A DNA stretch of 64,000 nucleotides, from contig MU270026.1 in the NCBI GenBank assembly GCA_021432635.1, forward strand, positions 1,205,311 through 1,269,310, written 5' to 3'. The DNA is from Thozetella sp. PMI_491 (Eukaryota; Ascomycota; Sordariomycetes; Chaetosphaeriales; Chaetosphaeriaceae). The notes beneath the pieces were generated by a model. The model searched no databases, had not been told where the DNA came from, and saw only the letters and a program-made list of their open reading frames with translations. A program made the translations under genes and the position numbers. Shown one piece after another: positions 1-11,882 of the stretch; position 1 is the first letter of the stretch, and every line of letters begins with the position of its first letter.

Positions 1-1914
1 GATATTTCCGAATCCAGGAGACGTGCCCGTTTCGGATAGCGGCCAGCATCCAAGCAGAATTGCGTTCGTCGCTCAACCTCATCCTTTTTTTTTTTTTTTT
101 TAGCCATGCTAAGATTCGTTTCTACGTGTTGTAGTTACAATTACATCATCGCTCTTGCCAAGGCAAGGTTTGAATTCTATCGTGTCGGTTACTGTCGGGC
201 AGAAAATATGGCGGCGGCAAAAGATTCTTCCATCCTACTAAGACAATGCGTTGACCAAATGCGCAAGGTGGCTGGAGAGCAAAGTTCAGAGGAGTAGGTT
301 AGTCCCATCAGAGTCGCAGAGGCTGTGAAGGGACGCATTATTAGACAGTCGCGAACTGGGACGACTTGAAGCTACAGTCCGAAATTATAGCTCCGCTTTA
401 GCCGTGAGAAAGACACTTGACAAGTTTATTCACAAACTGTGGCTCAAGTCTACTTGACTCGGCGGTGGGCCTAGGTGGGAGGTATCATGTGTACGGGAAC
501 TAATTGGATGGCTGGCTCTGGCGTTGCTCAGATTGTAAGGGAAGCTATATACACATCAATCGGGTAAATGCTGGGTGTTTATTCTCCCGAGGCGTTTCGA
601 AAACCGTCTTCCAATTTTTGTAACTTTGCTCTCATATGAGACTCTTTAGAGTATATCCTGTCGATATCGGTAGCTCCGTCCGAGGCAAATGAACCAAGCG
701 TCAGCATCTCAACGGTAGTGGCTGACACGCTCGAAATGTATCGACCAATAGAATAAGGTATGGTTCTGGTGGTCTTCTGTCTGGAACATCTGTTCAGCTT
801 TATTTCTCCAAATCCCCAATACCTGCTATTACTCACTTTCCTGATCCGGAAGAAATTGTAACCTGCCCAGAGTGATTCGACATATTCGCTTTTGGCTTCG
901 TTGGAGGTAGATATTGGTGCTCCTTTCGGTACAAACTGTAAGGTAATTAACTCTCTGATGAGTGAAGAAGCACTTTGGTGAGGGAGTTCTATTGGATTGC
1001 ATGACTACACATTTTCGGGAAAGGGCCGTGATTTATAGCTGGTGGCCGAGATCATCGCCCTGCATTATGAGGTTACCATGATAATATCACACAGAGTTTC
1101 GTTGTAAGACCAGCACCGAACAATTGACAACAACAGCCATCTATGCCCAGGGGCACAACTGTGCTTGAACATTGGCCATACCAGCCGAGCACTCAACATG
1201 TGCCCGCACTGTGCTGAATCCTGCGTCTAGTGCCTGTGATGCCGCAGTGCTCCACTTTCACGCATTGCGAGTCGGTGTTCTATTCCTGTCTTCTCTTCGT
1301 GCCTAGCTTCATTTGCCAGCACACCCCGTGCTGACCAGTCTCGCCATCGTTGGTACTGTGTCTGGGCCCGTTACGCTGGTAATTCTATACCCCTGCGGTG
1401 CCTTTACTAGCATTTGGCTGACTTAGCATATGTGAACTCATCATTGGTAGCCAGAGCCGATAACTAGTTTCCGAGATACATATTCACGTCTCCCCGCGGG
1501 AAATTTTCCGTCTTAGTGATGACAGACATTGCTTCCATGGAGGTATTTGGGCGCAAAACGTGATCATCTGCAGCCAAAAATGTGGTCCTACGTCAGAAGG
1601 ACCGTACTTCCGCGTGAAATTGCTCCGGGACGGTGAAAGCTTGTCGATTATAAGTGCAGGACATTAATTTAAGAAACATGAAAAATAGGTATAATGTACC
1701 CTGTGTCCTTCACCAGAACCGGATATTGGAGGTTATTCGTGTATTCTGTGCCCATGTATATTCAACCTAGAAATATACAGCCTGTCCCATCCTTCCATTT
1801 TCGGCTTAAGTCCCGTCCACTTGAGCACTAATTGGTGGCTCTTTCAGTCCGACAGTAAAAGCATATTGCTTGGAATTTGCCACCAGCTTTGTCTTTGAAA
1901 CTGAACAATGTATG
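1..1914. other. Intergenic region, no supported gene
   Basis: I see no convincing gene here. Short open frames exist, such as an 85-codon one on the minus strand at 579-836, but they have no recognisable motif and no matching exon partner. A run of about 18 T lies at 84-101. The right part is the 3' flank of the minus-strand sugar transporter. Confidence 0.6.
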
Positions 1915-4751
1915 TTACGCTCTAGGATCGTCAGAAGAGAGTGGAAGAAAGTCCTCTTCTGACTGTCTAATGTAAAATTCCGGGGGTTCCGGTCTCTGTT
2001 GCTTTCTAAAGTTACCGTTACCCTCTGGGTCTTGCGTATTGCCGGCATTCTTCCGTCGAAGGAACCAGAACATGACCTTATCGGGGAGATAAATGCTGAA
2101 ATACCACGGCAGATATTGTTTAAACACCCACGGTAGATTTTCATAGACCTGGAAACGCATGAAATCTCTCTTTCGGACCCCATAGACAAAGTCTAAATCC
2201 TCTAGAGACACCTGCTTAGTCTCCTCGACAAATAGAAAGATTAGTGCAAATGCGACCAGAGTGAGCACGGAGAAGAGCCCTAAACAGCCTGGGATAGTGA
2301 GTACAAGTAAGATGCTGAAGCAGAATCAGAATAATGGTCGACTCAGCGTGGAACTAAGGTCAATACCTTGGAATCGAGAAGGATAATAGCCCGGCGAATG
2401 CCAGGTTAACAGACACAGCAAGGGCACAACCCTAAGAGCATTGATGTTAGCGGGACGCCTGGCCTGGCCGAAAGAGGTTCAGATTACCACTTCGCGATGT
2501 GTCAGAGGAAAGCTGTGCTGTATATCAGTATCTCTTAGCCAAGCCTTGGGAAGCCACGTACCTTTCTGCTGCGAGGGTGAAGGGAATAGGCCCTGTGAAT
2601 GGAGTCAAAACTCTAGCCCCAATTGCCTCGCATCAATTAACCCACCTAGTCCAGGCGAATAGAATGCGGCGTGAACTGGTGTATTATAAGCCTGCTGTAG
2701 ATAATCCTTCGACTGGGACAGGAGCACATACGGCAGAGGAATAACACTCCCAGGATGGTGGTAGCCTCACTTAGCTGGCCGGGGGTGGTAGCGGAAAAGG
2801 CAAATGACGCAGCCGCTCCTCCCATAAGCAAGGCCATAGGGGGAAGAGTGAGGACCAGCCATTTCCGCCTCCCTAATGTATCGATGGTCCTAATTGCTGG
2901 TAAACCAAATATGAAAGTCACAGCGCCTGGTAGAATCCCAAGAAGTCAGACGGAGCATGATCCACTGGAGACAGGCATACCCGTAGTAGGCAATCACATA
3001 CTAAATCCAATGCTGTAGAATAAGCATCGTGTCCTGTCATTCTCAAAGGTTTCGACCAAGATTCCTACTGATGGGTAAGATCGTGATCAAGGGTTCTCTG
3101 TGCTGGAGATATATTACCAGAATAAAAGACGTTTATGTTAACTGTCATGTTTCTGTCAACCAAAGGCGCTTGAGCTAGACATGCGATTTGGGAATGAGGT
3201 GCTTACTCCCACAGAGCTGCTGGGATAATGCGACAATACTGCAACTGATCAAGGCATTCCGGAGTCGTACCTTGGTGAATAGCTGGAAGTATTGCCTGAT
3301 GAAGCCCCCAACACTAATGAAATTTGTGCTCGAGTTGCCCTGGGATTCAGCCTCATATTCCTCTAGTGCTGATTTGTAAAGGACATAGACATCTCTCATA
3401 GCAATTAGCTGTCGATAGCATTAGAATCACATTCCCCGGGGACGTGAAAAGAATCGAGACGACCGTGAAAAAAGTGGATTGGATTGCAGTGACAGATCAC
3501 GGCCTACCTCGCATCTCCTCAGCCTCTGAAGCATTTTGTAGGCTTCGGCGGGGCTATATCTTGGGCCATGGCGCATGTAGTAGCGTGGGCTTTCTGGACA
3601 CACTAACAAGGCCAGTAGAAGCATGCATGACGGCACAACAGGCGCTCCCAAGATCAGAGCGACGGCGAAATTTGGGTCCACCAAAAGAGTGAAGACGGCG
3701 TTTAAGGCGAATCCAACCATAATTCCACAAGCTACCCTTAATGCCGGCCAAGATTAGTTTTTCTGATTGAACCAGTGTGCAAAGATTGGGGTTTGCAACT
3801 TACCAGAGCTGCCACGCCATAATCGAGGTGCCTCTCCAATACCCAATTGCCGTCTCGGATGCCAACAACGGTGTGTTGACTGCCTTGATACCCATCCCTG
3901 CGAATCAGGTTAGGGTAATACGTAATAGCTCGAGGAGCCACGATTTGAATATAAGGAGAACGGAAAAGCTAGAGGCTCTCACCCATGCCATTTACTATCC
4001 TTATTCCTAGCAGTAATTTCCATTTCGGAATTATCGTGATATATGGAACGCAACTCATGAGAAGGGACGTTACAAACACCATAGCAGCGGCGATCTGCAT
4101 CGATCCTTTCCTCCCATATCTGTCACTGAGAGGGAGGGCCATCCAGCAACCGAGGCCGGCGGCGGCGAAAAAGGGGGTAGCATTAACTCCACCTAGGGCC
4201 AAATTGTCGGAACCCGAGACACTCGGATTCGGCATCAGTGCAGAGTTAACGTTTTGGAGACCAAGTTGGTTATGATAGAGAGAAGCGCTGTTGATAGAGG
4301 ATTGAACATGGCCCTGAAGGAATGCGGCGAGGGCGACGGTGAGGATGACAATGAGCATACCCGGCTCCTGGAAGACCGAGTCTTGCTCCTTCACTAGAGC
4401 TTCCTTTTCTTCACCGCTAAGGTCGACCAAGCCAGGGACATAGGAAGAAAGACCTCTACTCAGGTCCTCGTATGTTTTCGGATTTTTGGCCACTCTCGCG
4501 GCACGCAGAAGCCGGTCGAAGGCGACTGCCGGGAGGTGAGTACGTTGAAAATCCTCGACATCGCCAGGGAGATCTTCGTCTCGGATGTTGCCTGAAGATC
4601 GATTAGCACAACAAGCTAGGCAACTTTTATTTGGCCAGGTATGTGTACTAAGCGCATGCTCTAGGCGGCGGTCGACATTTGCAACTCTGGAGTTCACCTT
4701 TCTCCGTCTATTCTGCACTTCTTTGTGGGTTAATACCCCAGATTTGGCCAT
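1915..4751 (-). CDS. MFS sugar transporter (sugar porter family)
   Basis: Predicted plasma-membrane transporter that takes up a sugar or polyol, probably by proton symport. The coding frame runs from ATG at 4751 to TAA at 1915 through about ten short introns that I could join by GT..AG borders with frames matching. Visible family landmarks, N to C: a cytoplasmic start with RDEDLPGDVEDFQ, a first membrane segment before FLQGHVQSSIN, the loop-2 signature DRYGRKGS, GYWRGTSIMAWQLW, the PESPRYYM motif after TM6, the helix LSQQLCGININVFYS, DTLGRRKW, then AAESFPLTHREVGCALAV spliced across two introns. The tail is long and hydrophilic (VRKRDFMRF onward). The protein appears complete. The RDEDLPGD-type start resembles fungal polyol/myo-inositol-like transporters, but the substrate cannot be read from sequence. 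Confidence 0.85.
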
Positions 4752-6033
4752 GTTGCACTCTTCCTTTTAGGGGACGTTGGAATTTGCTGTTGTTAGGCGT
4801 GAGGTGCTTGGGCCGAGATGAACCCGGCGAGAAAAGCGCGGGTCAAAAGATGATCAAGATCAGGACAAGATAATATGCACCACGCGAGAGTGACGCGACG
4901 GGGGGAGGTCTTGGTAGGGCGGTGTAAGGTGGTGGTGGCACAAGCACCGAAATATGTGGCAGAACTTGCTCCTGGAATGGCAGGGCGAACGGCAACGAGA
5001 AGGTGAATCCGGCACAGCTTCTTTAATGTCGATCAATTATGAGCGGGGGGAGACAAGACGAAGAAATATCGCCAGTGCCCCACGTCTGTTGAATGTTACT
5101 TGGCATGTGTGTCGGCGAGCACTGTTCGTGCTCGATGTATCGTTGCCAAGACGTGTCGAGCATGCTTGCCGAGGTGCCTCACATATTACACAATCTACTC
5201 CGTACCGCGTCATTTTCAGTTTCATCCTTACCACCAAGAAGGGGCCAGGTCTGACCCCAGGAATGCGGCTCTAGGCTACGAGCACAGCTGTGCCAACTCT
5301 CGCGGATGCCTAAGGCCTTGGCGCACACGTTTCCGCCTTGTTTCCCTTTTCCCTTTACGTCTCCCGAAAGACGGATCGTTGTATTTTCTGTACGACTCCG
5401 ATTACCTGGTAAGGCTTCAGATTGATGCTGGACTGTTGATTGGGTTGGCTGAGTGAGACATTAGCCAGGGAGAGCTCTGTCCGGCTTCTTGGTTGGGCTA
5501 CATAGCAGTAGTAGCACGCGGCAGAATGGTGAGACAGACCTTCCAACGCCTTGCATCATTTCACGCAATGTACTCTCCATCTACTTTGCCAGAGCCCCCA
5601 ATGTCTAACTATTGGTTACACGACGCGCGCTGGGGAAACCTCTTTTGCCGCTAGCCGTGTCATGTCTTATGAAGGCATGGCTCGCGCTTTCTGAACTCCT
5701 TTTCTTCACCTTGTCATTCCTTTTACGTGTATCGCATAGCTCAGACTTGTCGACGCTGTCCTGAGCCCGAGCGAAAATTGGTGTGTTCTTCCGGCCGGCA
5801 CCGCCGACACCAGAATTCAGCTCCTTACCGAACCAAGCGATCTCGTCAACGTAGAAACTCAATCTTTCCACTGGGAGAGTGGTATCCGGTGTCCACTATA
5901 TTTATCAGGTACTATCACTTTCTGATATTATTAAGATGCACTCCTTGCAGCCTCGCTGACCAAATTTCCACATGTTCGCGCAGGGACGATTTATGGGCCA
6001 CTATCCCCACTTGGGGCTGTGCATCAGTGTCAG
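4752..6033. other. Divergent intergenic region
   Basis: Separates the minus-strand sugar transporter from the plus-strand ankyrin/zinc-finger gene and should hold both promoters. Short overlapping frames on both strands show no motif and no plausible intron structure, so I call no gene. Confidence 0.6.
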
Positions 6034-9000
6034 ATGGATACTATTGATACCGCCGGTGCTAAGCGTGCCAAGGATCTTCACCCAGATCAGGATAGCAACG
6101 CAAGAGCTGTAGCAACTTCGGTATCGAGTCATCGACGTAACGGACTTGACCACTGTGATGTCTCTCCTCCCGCATCGTGGAGTATTCCAAGGAGCAGGCG
6201 GGGCTCCCGAAGCACATGGGAGCAAAGAGAACGAGAGTTGGACCTTTTCCGGCAGGCGGTCCGGGAGGATATAAGCCGCCGACGTTTTTTTGAAGCTGCC
6301 GTCAACCAGTTGAAAGCCTGCATAGTTCGCCAGCAATTATCAGAGTTGCGTCACTTTCCGTGGCTTGAGAAACTTGATATGAAAAAGGTGCATGCGGACA
6401 TTCTTCTCGAATGCAGCGAGAAAGAGTTGAATCGGGCGCAATTCCCTCTCGACATCGATGAACTGGAGCAGAATGTTCATCATCTTGCTGCTCAGACATG
6501 GGGACGATTTTGTGCCTCCATGGGCTTGCTCTACATGAGGTGGACGGAGCGAAGGGATTTAAGGAAGACTCGGCACTACCTAGAGCTTGCAATCACATCG
6601 CTTGTCGAATCCGGATCCTCCAACGCTAGGGAACTAGCCCCTATCTTCCAGGACCTAGCCGACGTTTATGACTTGCTTGGAGATTTGGGTGGAGCAGAGG
6701 ACTTCCTCCAGCGCATCAGAGTCAAGATTCCAGGACTATCCGAGCAAGTAACTCTCCATCGACTCGACTTAGTCAAGCGCTGGTGTGAGGATAAGATGTT
6801 CAGCATCGGCAGATTTGACATTGTCGATCCGGACCAGCGAATATCTCCGCTCCAACTGGCCGTTCGAGATGAACACAAGTCCGTGTTCGATGCGATGCTG
6901 AGCTTCACGCGACGGACGGTTCCGTCCGACACAATGACCTCCATTGCATCTGAGCTCTTGCTATGGGCTGCGGAGACTAGAAACATCGACTTCGCAAGGC
7001 CGTTGATCGATAGTGGGGCGAAGCCGGACACTTTGGATTCGCATAGACGTTCGGGGCTGCATCGCTGCCAGCACTGTCCGAAGGAGGGCAACTGGGGCGG
7101 AACAAAGATGGCCCAATTATTCCTTGAGGGGGAACCATCTCTCGTCAACAGGCAGGACAATACCGGCAAGACAGCCTTGAAAATGGCATGTGAATCAGGT
7201 CACGTCCTAATGGTCAGGCTGCTCCTCGAGAGCGGGGCTAATCCAGAATTAGCGGATATACACGGCAAAACACCGCTGTATACGTCATGTGAGAGGGGTG
7301 ACTTGAAAAGTACACAACTGCTGCTGGAAGCAGCCACTACACGACCAGCCGCTGGTGGCCTCGATATTAACGCACAAGGTCCTGGGGGGCACACGCCAAT
7401 CATCCTTGCGGTAAAATTGGCTTCGGCAACGTCAAAGCGATTGGATATCGTGAAGGAGCTGATGCGACACAATGCGGACCCATTCAAGGAAGATTTCGAC
7501 GGCAAGAATGCTTTCAGTTATGCTAACGGGCTTGCTCGGGCACAAATCATTCGCGCGCTCAGGTATCCCGGACCGCAGTGCAGCCCATCTTCAGCGTCAG
7601 TCTCCTCACCGAGCCGTGCCGAGGCTCCAACTATCGTCCCCAGCCATAGTGTCCAGGTATCGACAGATCACCTACGGCCTGTAGGGCTTCGATATGCACC
7701 CAGCACGGCACCGAGCACAGCGTCAAGCAGGCTTAGAAACGGCAATTCTATTAGGGTCCGCAGCTTTGTCCCTAGCATATTTTCCCGCGCTAGTTCTAGA
7801 AGTTGCAAGACGCTCGCAACGGACCACAGTCGGAATAGGCCACCCGGATCGGCACCTACAGCTTCTATGATGCAGTCTATATCAGACCAAGTTGAGCCAG
7901 ATATACTGTGCAGTCCCCCAGACGACGACGCTACCACGGATGTCACTGACGGCAGCCGGCAAGGTTCTCTATCGACCTCCTCTCTCGACCTTCCAAAACG
8001 CTTCAACGTCCCCCTCCATCATGGCCGCTATAAGGGCCTAGGTAGCTTGTCAAGCCATCACGATGATGAGAAGTGTCATGCAAGCCCTGCTAGCAGTACC
8101 GAGGAGTTTGCGCAGTCTTCTGTGCCTGGGTCGCACATTTTATCCGAACAAGACCAAAGCGGTGGCGGACTAGATTCTCACAATCAGAGTAGCCCACCAA
8201 TTACTCTAACTCTTCGAAATCACAGCCATGGTCATCATCTAGGCGTCCGACAACACCAGAACACAAACGCACCAGACGGGCAACCACTAGCCCCCGGGGC
8301 TATTGGCGGAGCTGCTTCCAGCAGCCAGCCATCACTTTGTCTAAATCAAAACAACACATTCGGGGATTCTGGGGCTCAGGACCAGGGCTCAAGTAGGGTG
8401 GGAATTGCCAGTGACGGTAGCGATGATAGTCTCTCGAATGGTAGGCAATTCGCTTGCCCGTTTGGTAAAATTGACTTTTTAAGCTACCCACAATGCACCC
8501 GGGCAGGATTTACCAGGGTTCGCGACGTCAAGCAACACATAAATCGTGCTCACTATCATCCGTTCTACTGCTCTCGATGCTTCGAGGAGTGTGATTCTCA
8601 GCAGGCTCGAGACCAACACATAAGAATGTGTCAGGTGATCAGGGATGGGAGACCCAGAGGAATAACCGAGGAGCAGAAACGGTCTCTAGCAAAGCAATGC
8701 CCCAGGAGCTTGTACAACAATCACGAAGGCCAATGGTTTTTCATGTTCGGCATCGTATTCCCTCATCGAGAGCGTCCCCAGTCGCCCTATGTTGAGCTGG
8801 ATCCGCTCATTGTTTGCGACATTTTAAGGGACTTCGTTACCAAGAGGATCCATCATTACACGCCGGAGCTACAGGGGCTATTAGACAGGCAGCTTGGCGC
8901 AAATGATGTCGAGCATGTTGCTAGAATCTTCGGAAGCGTCATATTTGACTTCATGCTTATGATAGGGCCACAATCTCCATCAGAACATCGACCGCAGAAT

Positions 9001-9480
9001 ATGGATCGCCATGAAAATAGCGAGTCCCAGGAGCCCCTAGAGCATACACAAGGCTCAACGGCCGTCAGCTACGGCCAACATCAAGAGGCGCAAATCGACA
9101 CCGTTGCTCCTTTTAGTCAAGAACCTAGGGAAGTGGTGCCTTCTAGTCACCGCAACAGATGGGGGGTGCTGCATGATACTGGCCGGCAGTCATATCAATC
9201 CAGCCCATCATCTATCTCACCTCACGTCAATCTCACAGACGCAAGTCAACACTACCCTTCTTCTCAAACGTCGTTTAACCCGGCTAGCGGCTCTGCAAGC
9301 AGGCCTCCTAGTCTTTCTTATTCCTTTGAAGCCGATTTTCTCCCAGATGCATTCGAGCCCATGACGCTACCAGATTCTTCCCACCTAGCGCCATCTTCAG
9401 GACAGCCTTGGGTTCTACAGTCTCAGGGTGTCCAATATAGCCAGGCCACTACTTACAGTAACTTAGATTTCCAGTGTTAA
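6034..9480 (+). CDS. Ankyrin-repeat protein with C-terminal C2H2-like zinc finger
   Basis: Single-exon gene for a 1,148-residue protein. I start at the ATG at 6034; the same frame is open a few codons upstream but only from a GTG. Residues about 60-250 are helical and charged, with TPR-like pairs (LAITSLVESGSSNAREL; DVYDLLGDLGGAEDFLQR). Residues about 265-510 carry ankyrin repeats (for example TALKMACESGHVLMVRLLL, TPLYTSCERGDLKSTQLLL). A long low-complexity Ser/Pro-rich linker follows. Residues about 805-870 hold a degenerate paired finger with the pattern FACPFGK..., C, KQHINRAH, FYCSRCFEECDS, DQHIRMC, a form common in fungal proteins with unknown DNA targets. The tail is Gln/Ser-rich. Such architectures are seen in fungal signalling or self/non-self proteins, but I see no NACHT or P-loop. 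Role unknown; possibly a nuclear regulatory scaffold. Confidence 0.85.
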   Translation: MDTIDTAGAKRAKDLHPDQDSNARAVATSVSSHRRNGLDHCDVSPPASWSIPRSRRGSRSTWEQRERELDLFRQAVREDISRRRFFEAAVNQLKACIVRQQLSELRHFPWLEKLDMKKVHADILLECSEKELNRAQFPLDIDELEQNVHHLAAQTWGRFCASMGLLYMRWTERRDLRKTRHYLELAITSLVESGSSNARELAPIFQDLADVYDLLGDLGGAEDFLQRIRVKIPGLSEQVTLHRLDLVKRWCEDKMFSIGRFDIVDPDQRISPLQLAVRDEHKSVFDAMLSFTRRTVPSDTMTSIASELLLWAAETRNIDFARPLIDSGAKPDTLDSHRRSGLHRCQHCPKEGNWGGTKMAQLFLEGEPSLVNRQDNTGKTALKMACESGHVLMVRLLLESGANPELADIHGKTPLYTSCERGDLKSTQLLLEAATTRPAAGGLDINAQGPGGHTPIILAVKLASATSKRLDIVKELMRHNADPFKEDFDGKNAFSYANGLARAQIIRALRYPGPQCSPSSASVSSPSRAEAPTIVPSHSVQVSTDHLRPVGLRYAPSTAPSTASSRLRNGNSIRVRSFVPSIFSRASSRSCKTLATDHSRNRPPGSAPTASMMQSISDQVEPDILCSPPDDDATTDVTDGSRQGSLSTSSLDLPKRFNVPLHHGRYKGLGSLSSHHDDEKCHASPASSTEEFAQSSVPGSHILSEQDQSGGGLDSHNQSSPPITLTLRNHSHGHHLGVRQHQNTNAPDGQPLAPGAIGGAASSSQPSLCLNQNNTFGDSGAQDQGSSRVGIASDGSDDSLSNGRQFACPFGKIDFLSYPQCTRAGFTRVRDVKQHINRAHYHPFYCSRCFEECDSQQARDQHIRMCQVIRDGRPRGITEEQKRSLAKQCPRSLYNNHEGQWFFMFGIVFPHRERPQSPYVELDPLIVCDILRDFVTKRIHHYTPELQGLLDRQLGANDVEHVARIFGSVIFDFMLMIGPQSPSEHRPQNMDRHENSESQEPLEHTQGSTAVSYGQHQEAQIDTVAPFSQEPREVVPSSHRNRWGVLHDTGRQSYQSSPSSISPHVNLTDASQHYPSSQTSFNPASGSASRPPSLSYSFEADFLPDAFEPMTLPDSSHLAPSSGQPWVLQSQGVQYSQATTYSNLDFQC

Positions 9481-9870
9481 ACATGTTATATACACAAGGC
9501 GGTATATATTTTTCGAGTATTCAGAAACGGTTACATATTTCTTACTTTTTGCAAAGTGACTAGTAGGTGACACGGAGGATTTCGCCTTCCAAGGAACATG
9601 GAACGATACAAGTATTAATCTGACGCTATATTTCCCACTACCACTTCGTTTACCGCCGTTGCTACTCTGCCTAGACATGATAGTGTCAAATCCTCAGTCG
9701 TCACCATGAATGTCGCTTTCCGTCTATGTAGACAGACTTGCAGCACATGGAAACTCAGATGGGCACACACGAAACGAGAATATTCCTTACCTAGTGAATG
9801 GCACTCTTAAATGCGAGAAAAAAAAGCGCCGGCCAAGGAGTCACGTTTTTAAACGAACCAGCTTAACCTC
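9481..9870. other. Convergent 3' intergenic region
   Basis: Lies between two convergent stop codons. It should contain both 3' untranslated regions; I see nothing else in it. Confidence 0.6.
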
Positions 9871-10368
9871 TCATAGCTGAAGGCCCATCTCAAGCTCCCC
9901 GTCATCGTTCACGGATGAAATGTCTTTCCAGCCCATGCTAACATAGAATTTATATGGCGAGTCGCACGCCTCTACACCTTTCTTCCCGTGCAGGCCAGTG
10001 GTCATGAGTCGGATCGTCTTGGCTTGGGGGTGCTGCTCTCGAATGTAGGCGATAGCAAGCTCGATTGCGGCCCTGCCGTAACCCTTCCCTTGGTAATTCT
10101 GGTCGATCATAAACCGCCAGATGGAGTACCACTCTTCTGGATCCCAGATGGACATCATCAAAAAGCCAACAGGAGTTTCGTTGGCGTAAATCGCACGCAC
10201 CCACGCGTCTTTAGAATAGTGTGATTCGCATAGAGAGTGAACATTGGAGGAAACGTTGGCCGTTTGGCAGGCAGCAACCCTGAGATTTATGACATCGCGC
10301 CAGTTGCTCTCGTTGATCTCCCGTAATTCGACGATAGATCCAGTGGAGGTAGTTGTGGGATCAGCCAT
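9871..10368 (-). CDS. GNAT-family N-acetyltransferase
   Basis: Intronless 165-residue protein, the usual size of a single GNAT domain. The acetyl-CoA pyrophosphate-binding motif A is clear as NYQGKGYGRAAIELAI (residues about 95-110), preceded by the beta-4 strand WRFMID and followed by IREQHPQAKTIRLMT. The C-terminal KFYVSMGWKDI is motif B. The N-terminal part (ELREINESNWRDVINLRV) matches the spermidine-acetyltransferase-like (SpeG/BltD-type) subgroup that acetylates small amines. The amine substrate is inferred from that resemblance only. It is divergently transcribed, with a 1.5 kb gap, from the first gene of the amine/amino acid set, so it may be part of that set or just a neighbour. Confidence 0.85.
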   Translation of the reverse strand: MADPTTTSTGSIVELREINESNWRDVINLRVAACQTANVSSNVHSLCESHYSKDAWVRAIYANETPVGFLMMSIWDPEEWYSIWRFMIDQNYQGKGYGRAAIELAIAYIREQHPQAKTIRLMTTGLHGKKGVEACDSPYKFYVSMGWKDISSVNDDGELEMGLQL

Positions 10369-11882
10369 TGCGATGTGTTCGATTAAAGCGTTCGTGGAGA
10401 CTGTCTAAACTTCCTATAATATGTTGAATTCTGAGTGAGCTTTAATCTGGATGATTAAACCCATCGTTTTTCATAACGGCCGGATGCCGGTTTAATTGCC
10501 CTGTTGGCGAGCTACAAAGTGAGTCATCCGGAGAAGTCATGCATGCATTCATTAGCTACCTTTCCTTACTCGGTTAGATCATTATGACGCAGGGTGACTA
10601 TAATCTAGGTGAGTGAGAAACTACCCGTCATTACAATGCAGCAACAAGGCTCCGGCATCGCATTACTTGCAATTTCAAAATAGAATTTTCCGTGACTTGG
10701 TCTTCATATAAGTAAAGGCGTCGTACTATGGCTTAAACCATGTGGTGATTCTTTATCATAAGTTTGTTATCGAGTCTTAGAATCTTTGAGGATAGTTGCA
10801 GAATATATTGCTTCCAATTATGGTCCGCTTCGTAAGTTGTCCCTCATTTAATTCGACAGTCAAATAATCCCGAAGACGCGATATCTATGGAGCTTTCCAC
10901 TTGGTCAATATTGATTATTCCCTCCTTTAGATGAATTCATCGGCTCTCATTGGTTTATAGTCCTGATAGTTATCGTCCAGGATCTGGTCGAGACGCCTTG
11001 CGTCTCAATCATGGAAAGCCTTGGTCCCGACCTCCACCGGGTCGCTGCTAAAGCTTCACGAAGCAGATTTCAAAGAGAGTGAGTTCTTGATCTACATGTT
11101 ACAATATGTAACCCAAGTCGCCTTCATCTCTACTCCTGTCCGCTTTCATCGTTTCTCCTTGTGCTTGATGAGTTTCCTATTACAGCAGCTCGAAAGTCCA
11201 TTTAACCCGTTGCTATTGCACAAATCGACCAATACAAGTGGTACTGACATATAAAAACCTCGGTGGATTAGGTATTCTCGCTCTTATATGTCTTGCTGTG
11301 CTACAGTGTAGCTGTCGTAGACTCACTACCTTACTCCGCGCCATCTTCCATTATCCAATCTCTTTCAACAGCGCTGCACTCATTCTTAGCCAAACCCATA
11401 TCTACCTAGCCACTCTTGCCAGCGACCATCCTTCCAGATGGAATGCGGTCCAGGGAATGCACTGACTGGGCTTTCGCGAGAGCTCCCTCGCGGCAAAAAG
11501 AAATCGATGCATTTAGCTAGCATTTGACCCTGGCTATGCAGCTAACGCGAAATTTCCATGCCTCTCAGCAAAACAAGCGATTATCCCATTCGGAGGTGTC
11601 GGAGAATCAGAACAGTGTGAATTACTAAGGGATCATTTTCGGGCTTCCTGTCCGTAGGCAATGCCCGCTAGAAGCGCTAAAAGCGCAGGTCAATTTTCGG
11701 GCCATCAGTCCGCCGCCCCATCTACAAGTGGGCAATACCACCCAGGTCCAATGAAAAGAACGAGCAATGTAGCTATCTACTACATATTTATACTGTCTAC
11801 TCCTAAAGCCAGCTAGTATACTGCACTGTCTCATATCATTGTATGTTGTAAATTGAAGTGACAATCTAGCAAATCGGTTACA
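10369..11882. other. Divergent intergenic region
   Basis: 1.5 kb between the acetyltransferase and the isocitrate-lyase-like gene. AT-rich in the left half. Two open frames at 11021-11465 have no motif, no strong start context and no exon partner. I find no clear TCGGAC element here, unlike the promoters further right. Confidence 0.5.

Noticed and set aside
2646..2921. Apparent premature end of the sugar transporter frame
   Set aside because: Short introns explain it. Joining them recovers FYSPGLGPIPFTLAAE and SFPLTHREVGC, so the gene is not a pseudogene.
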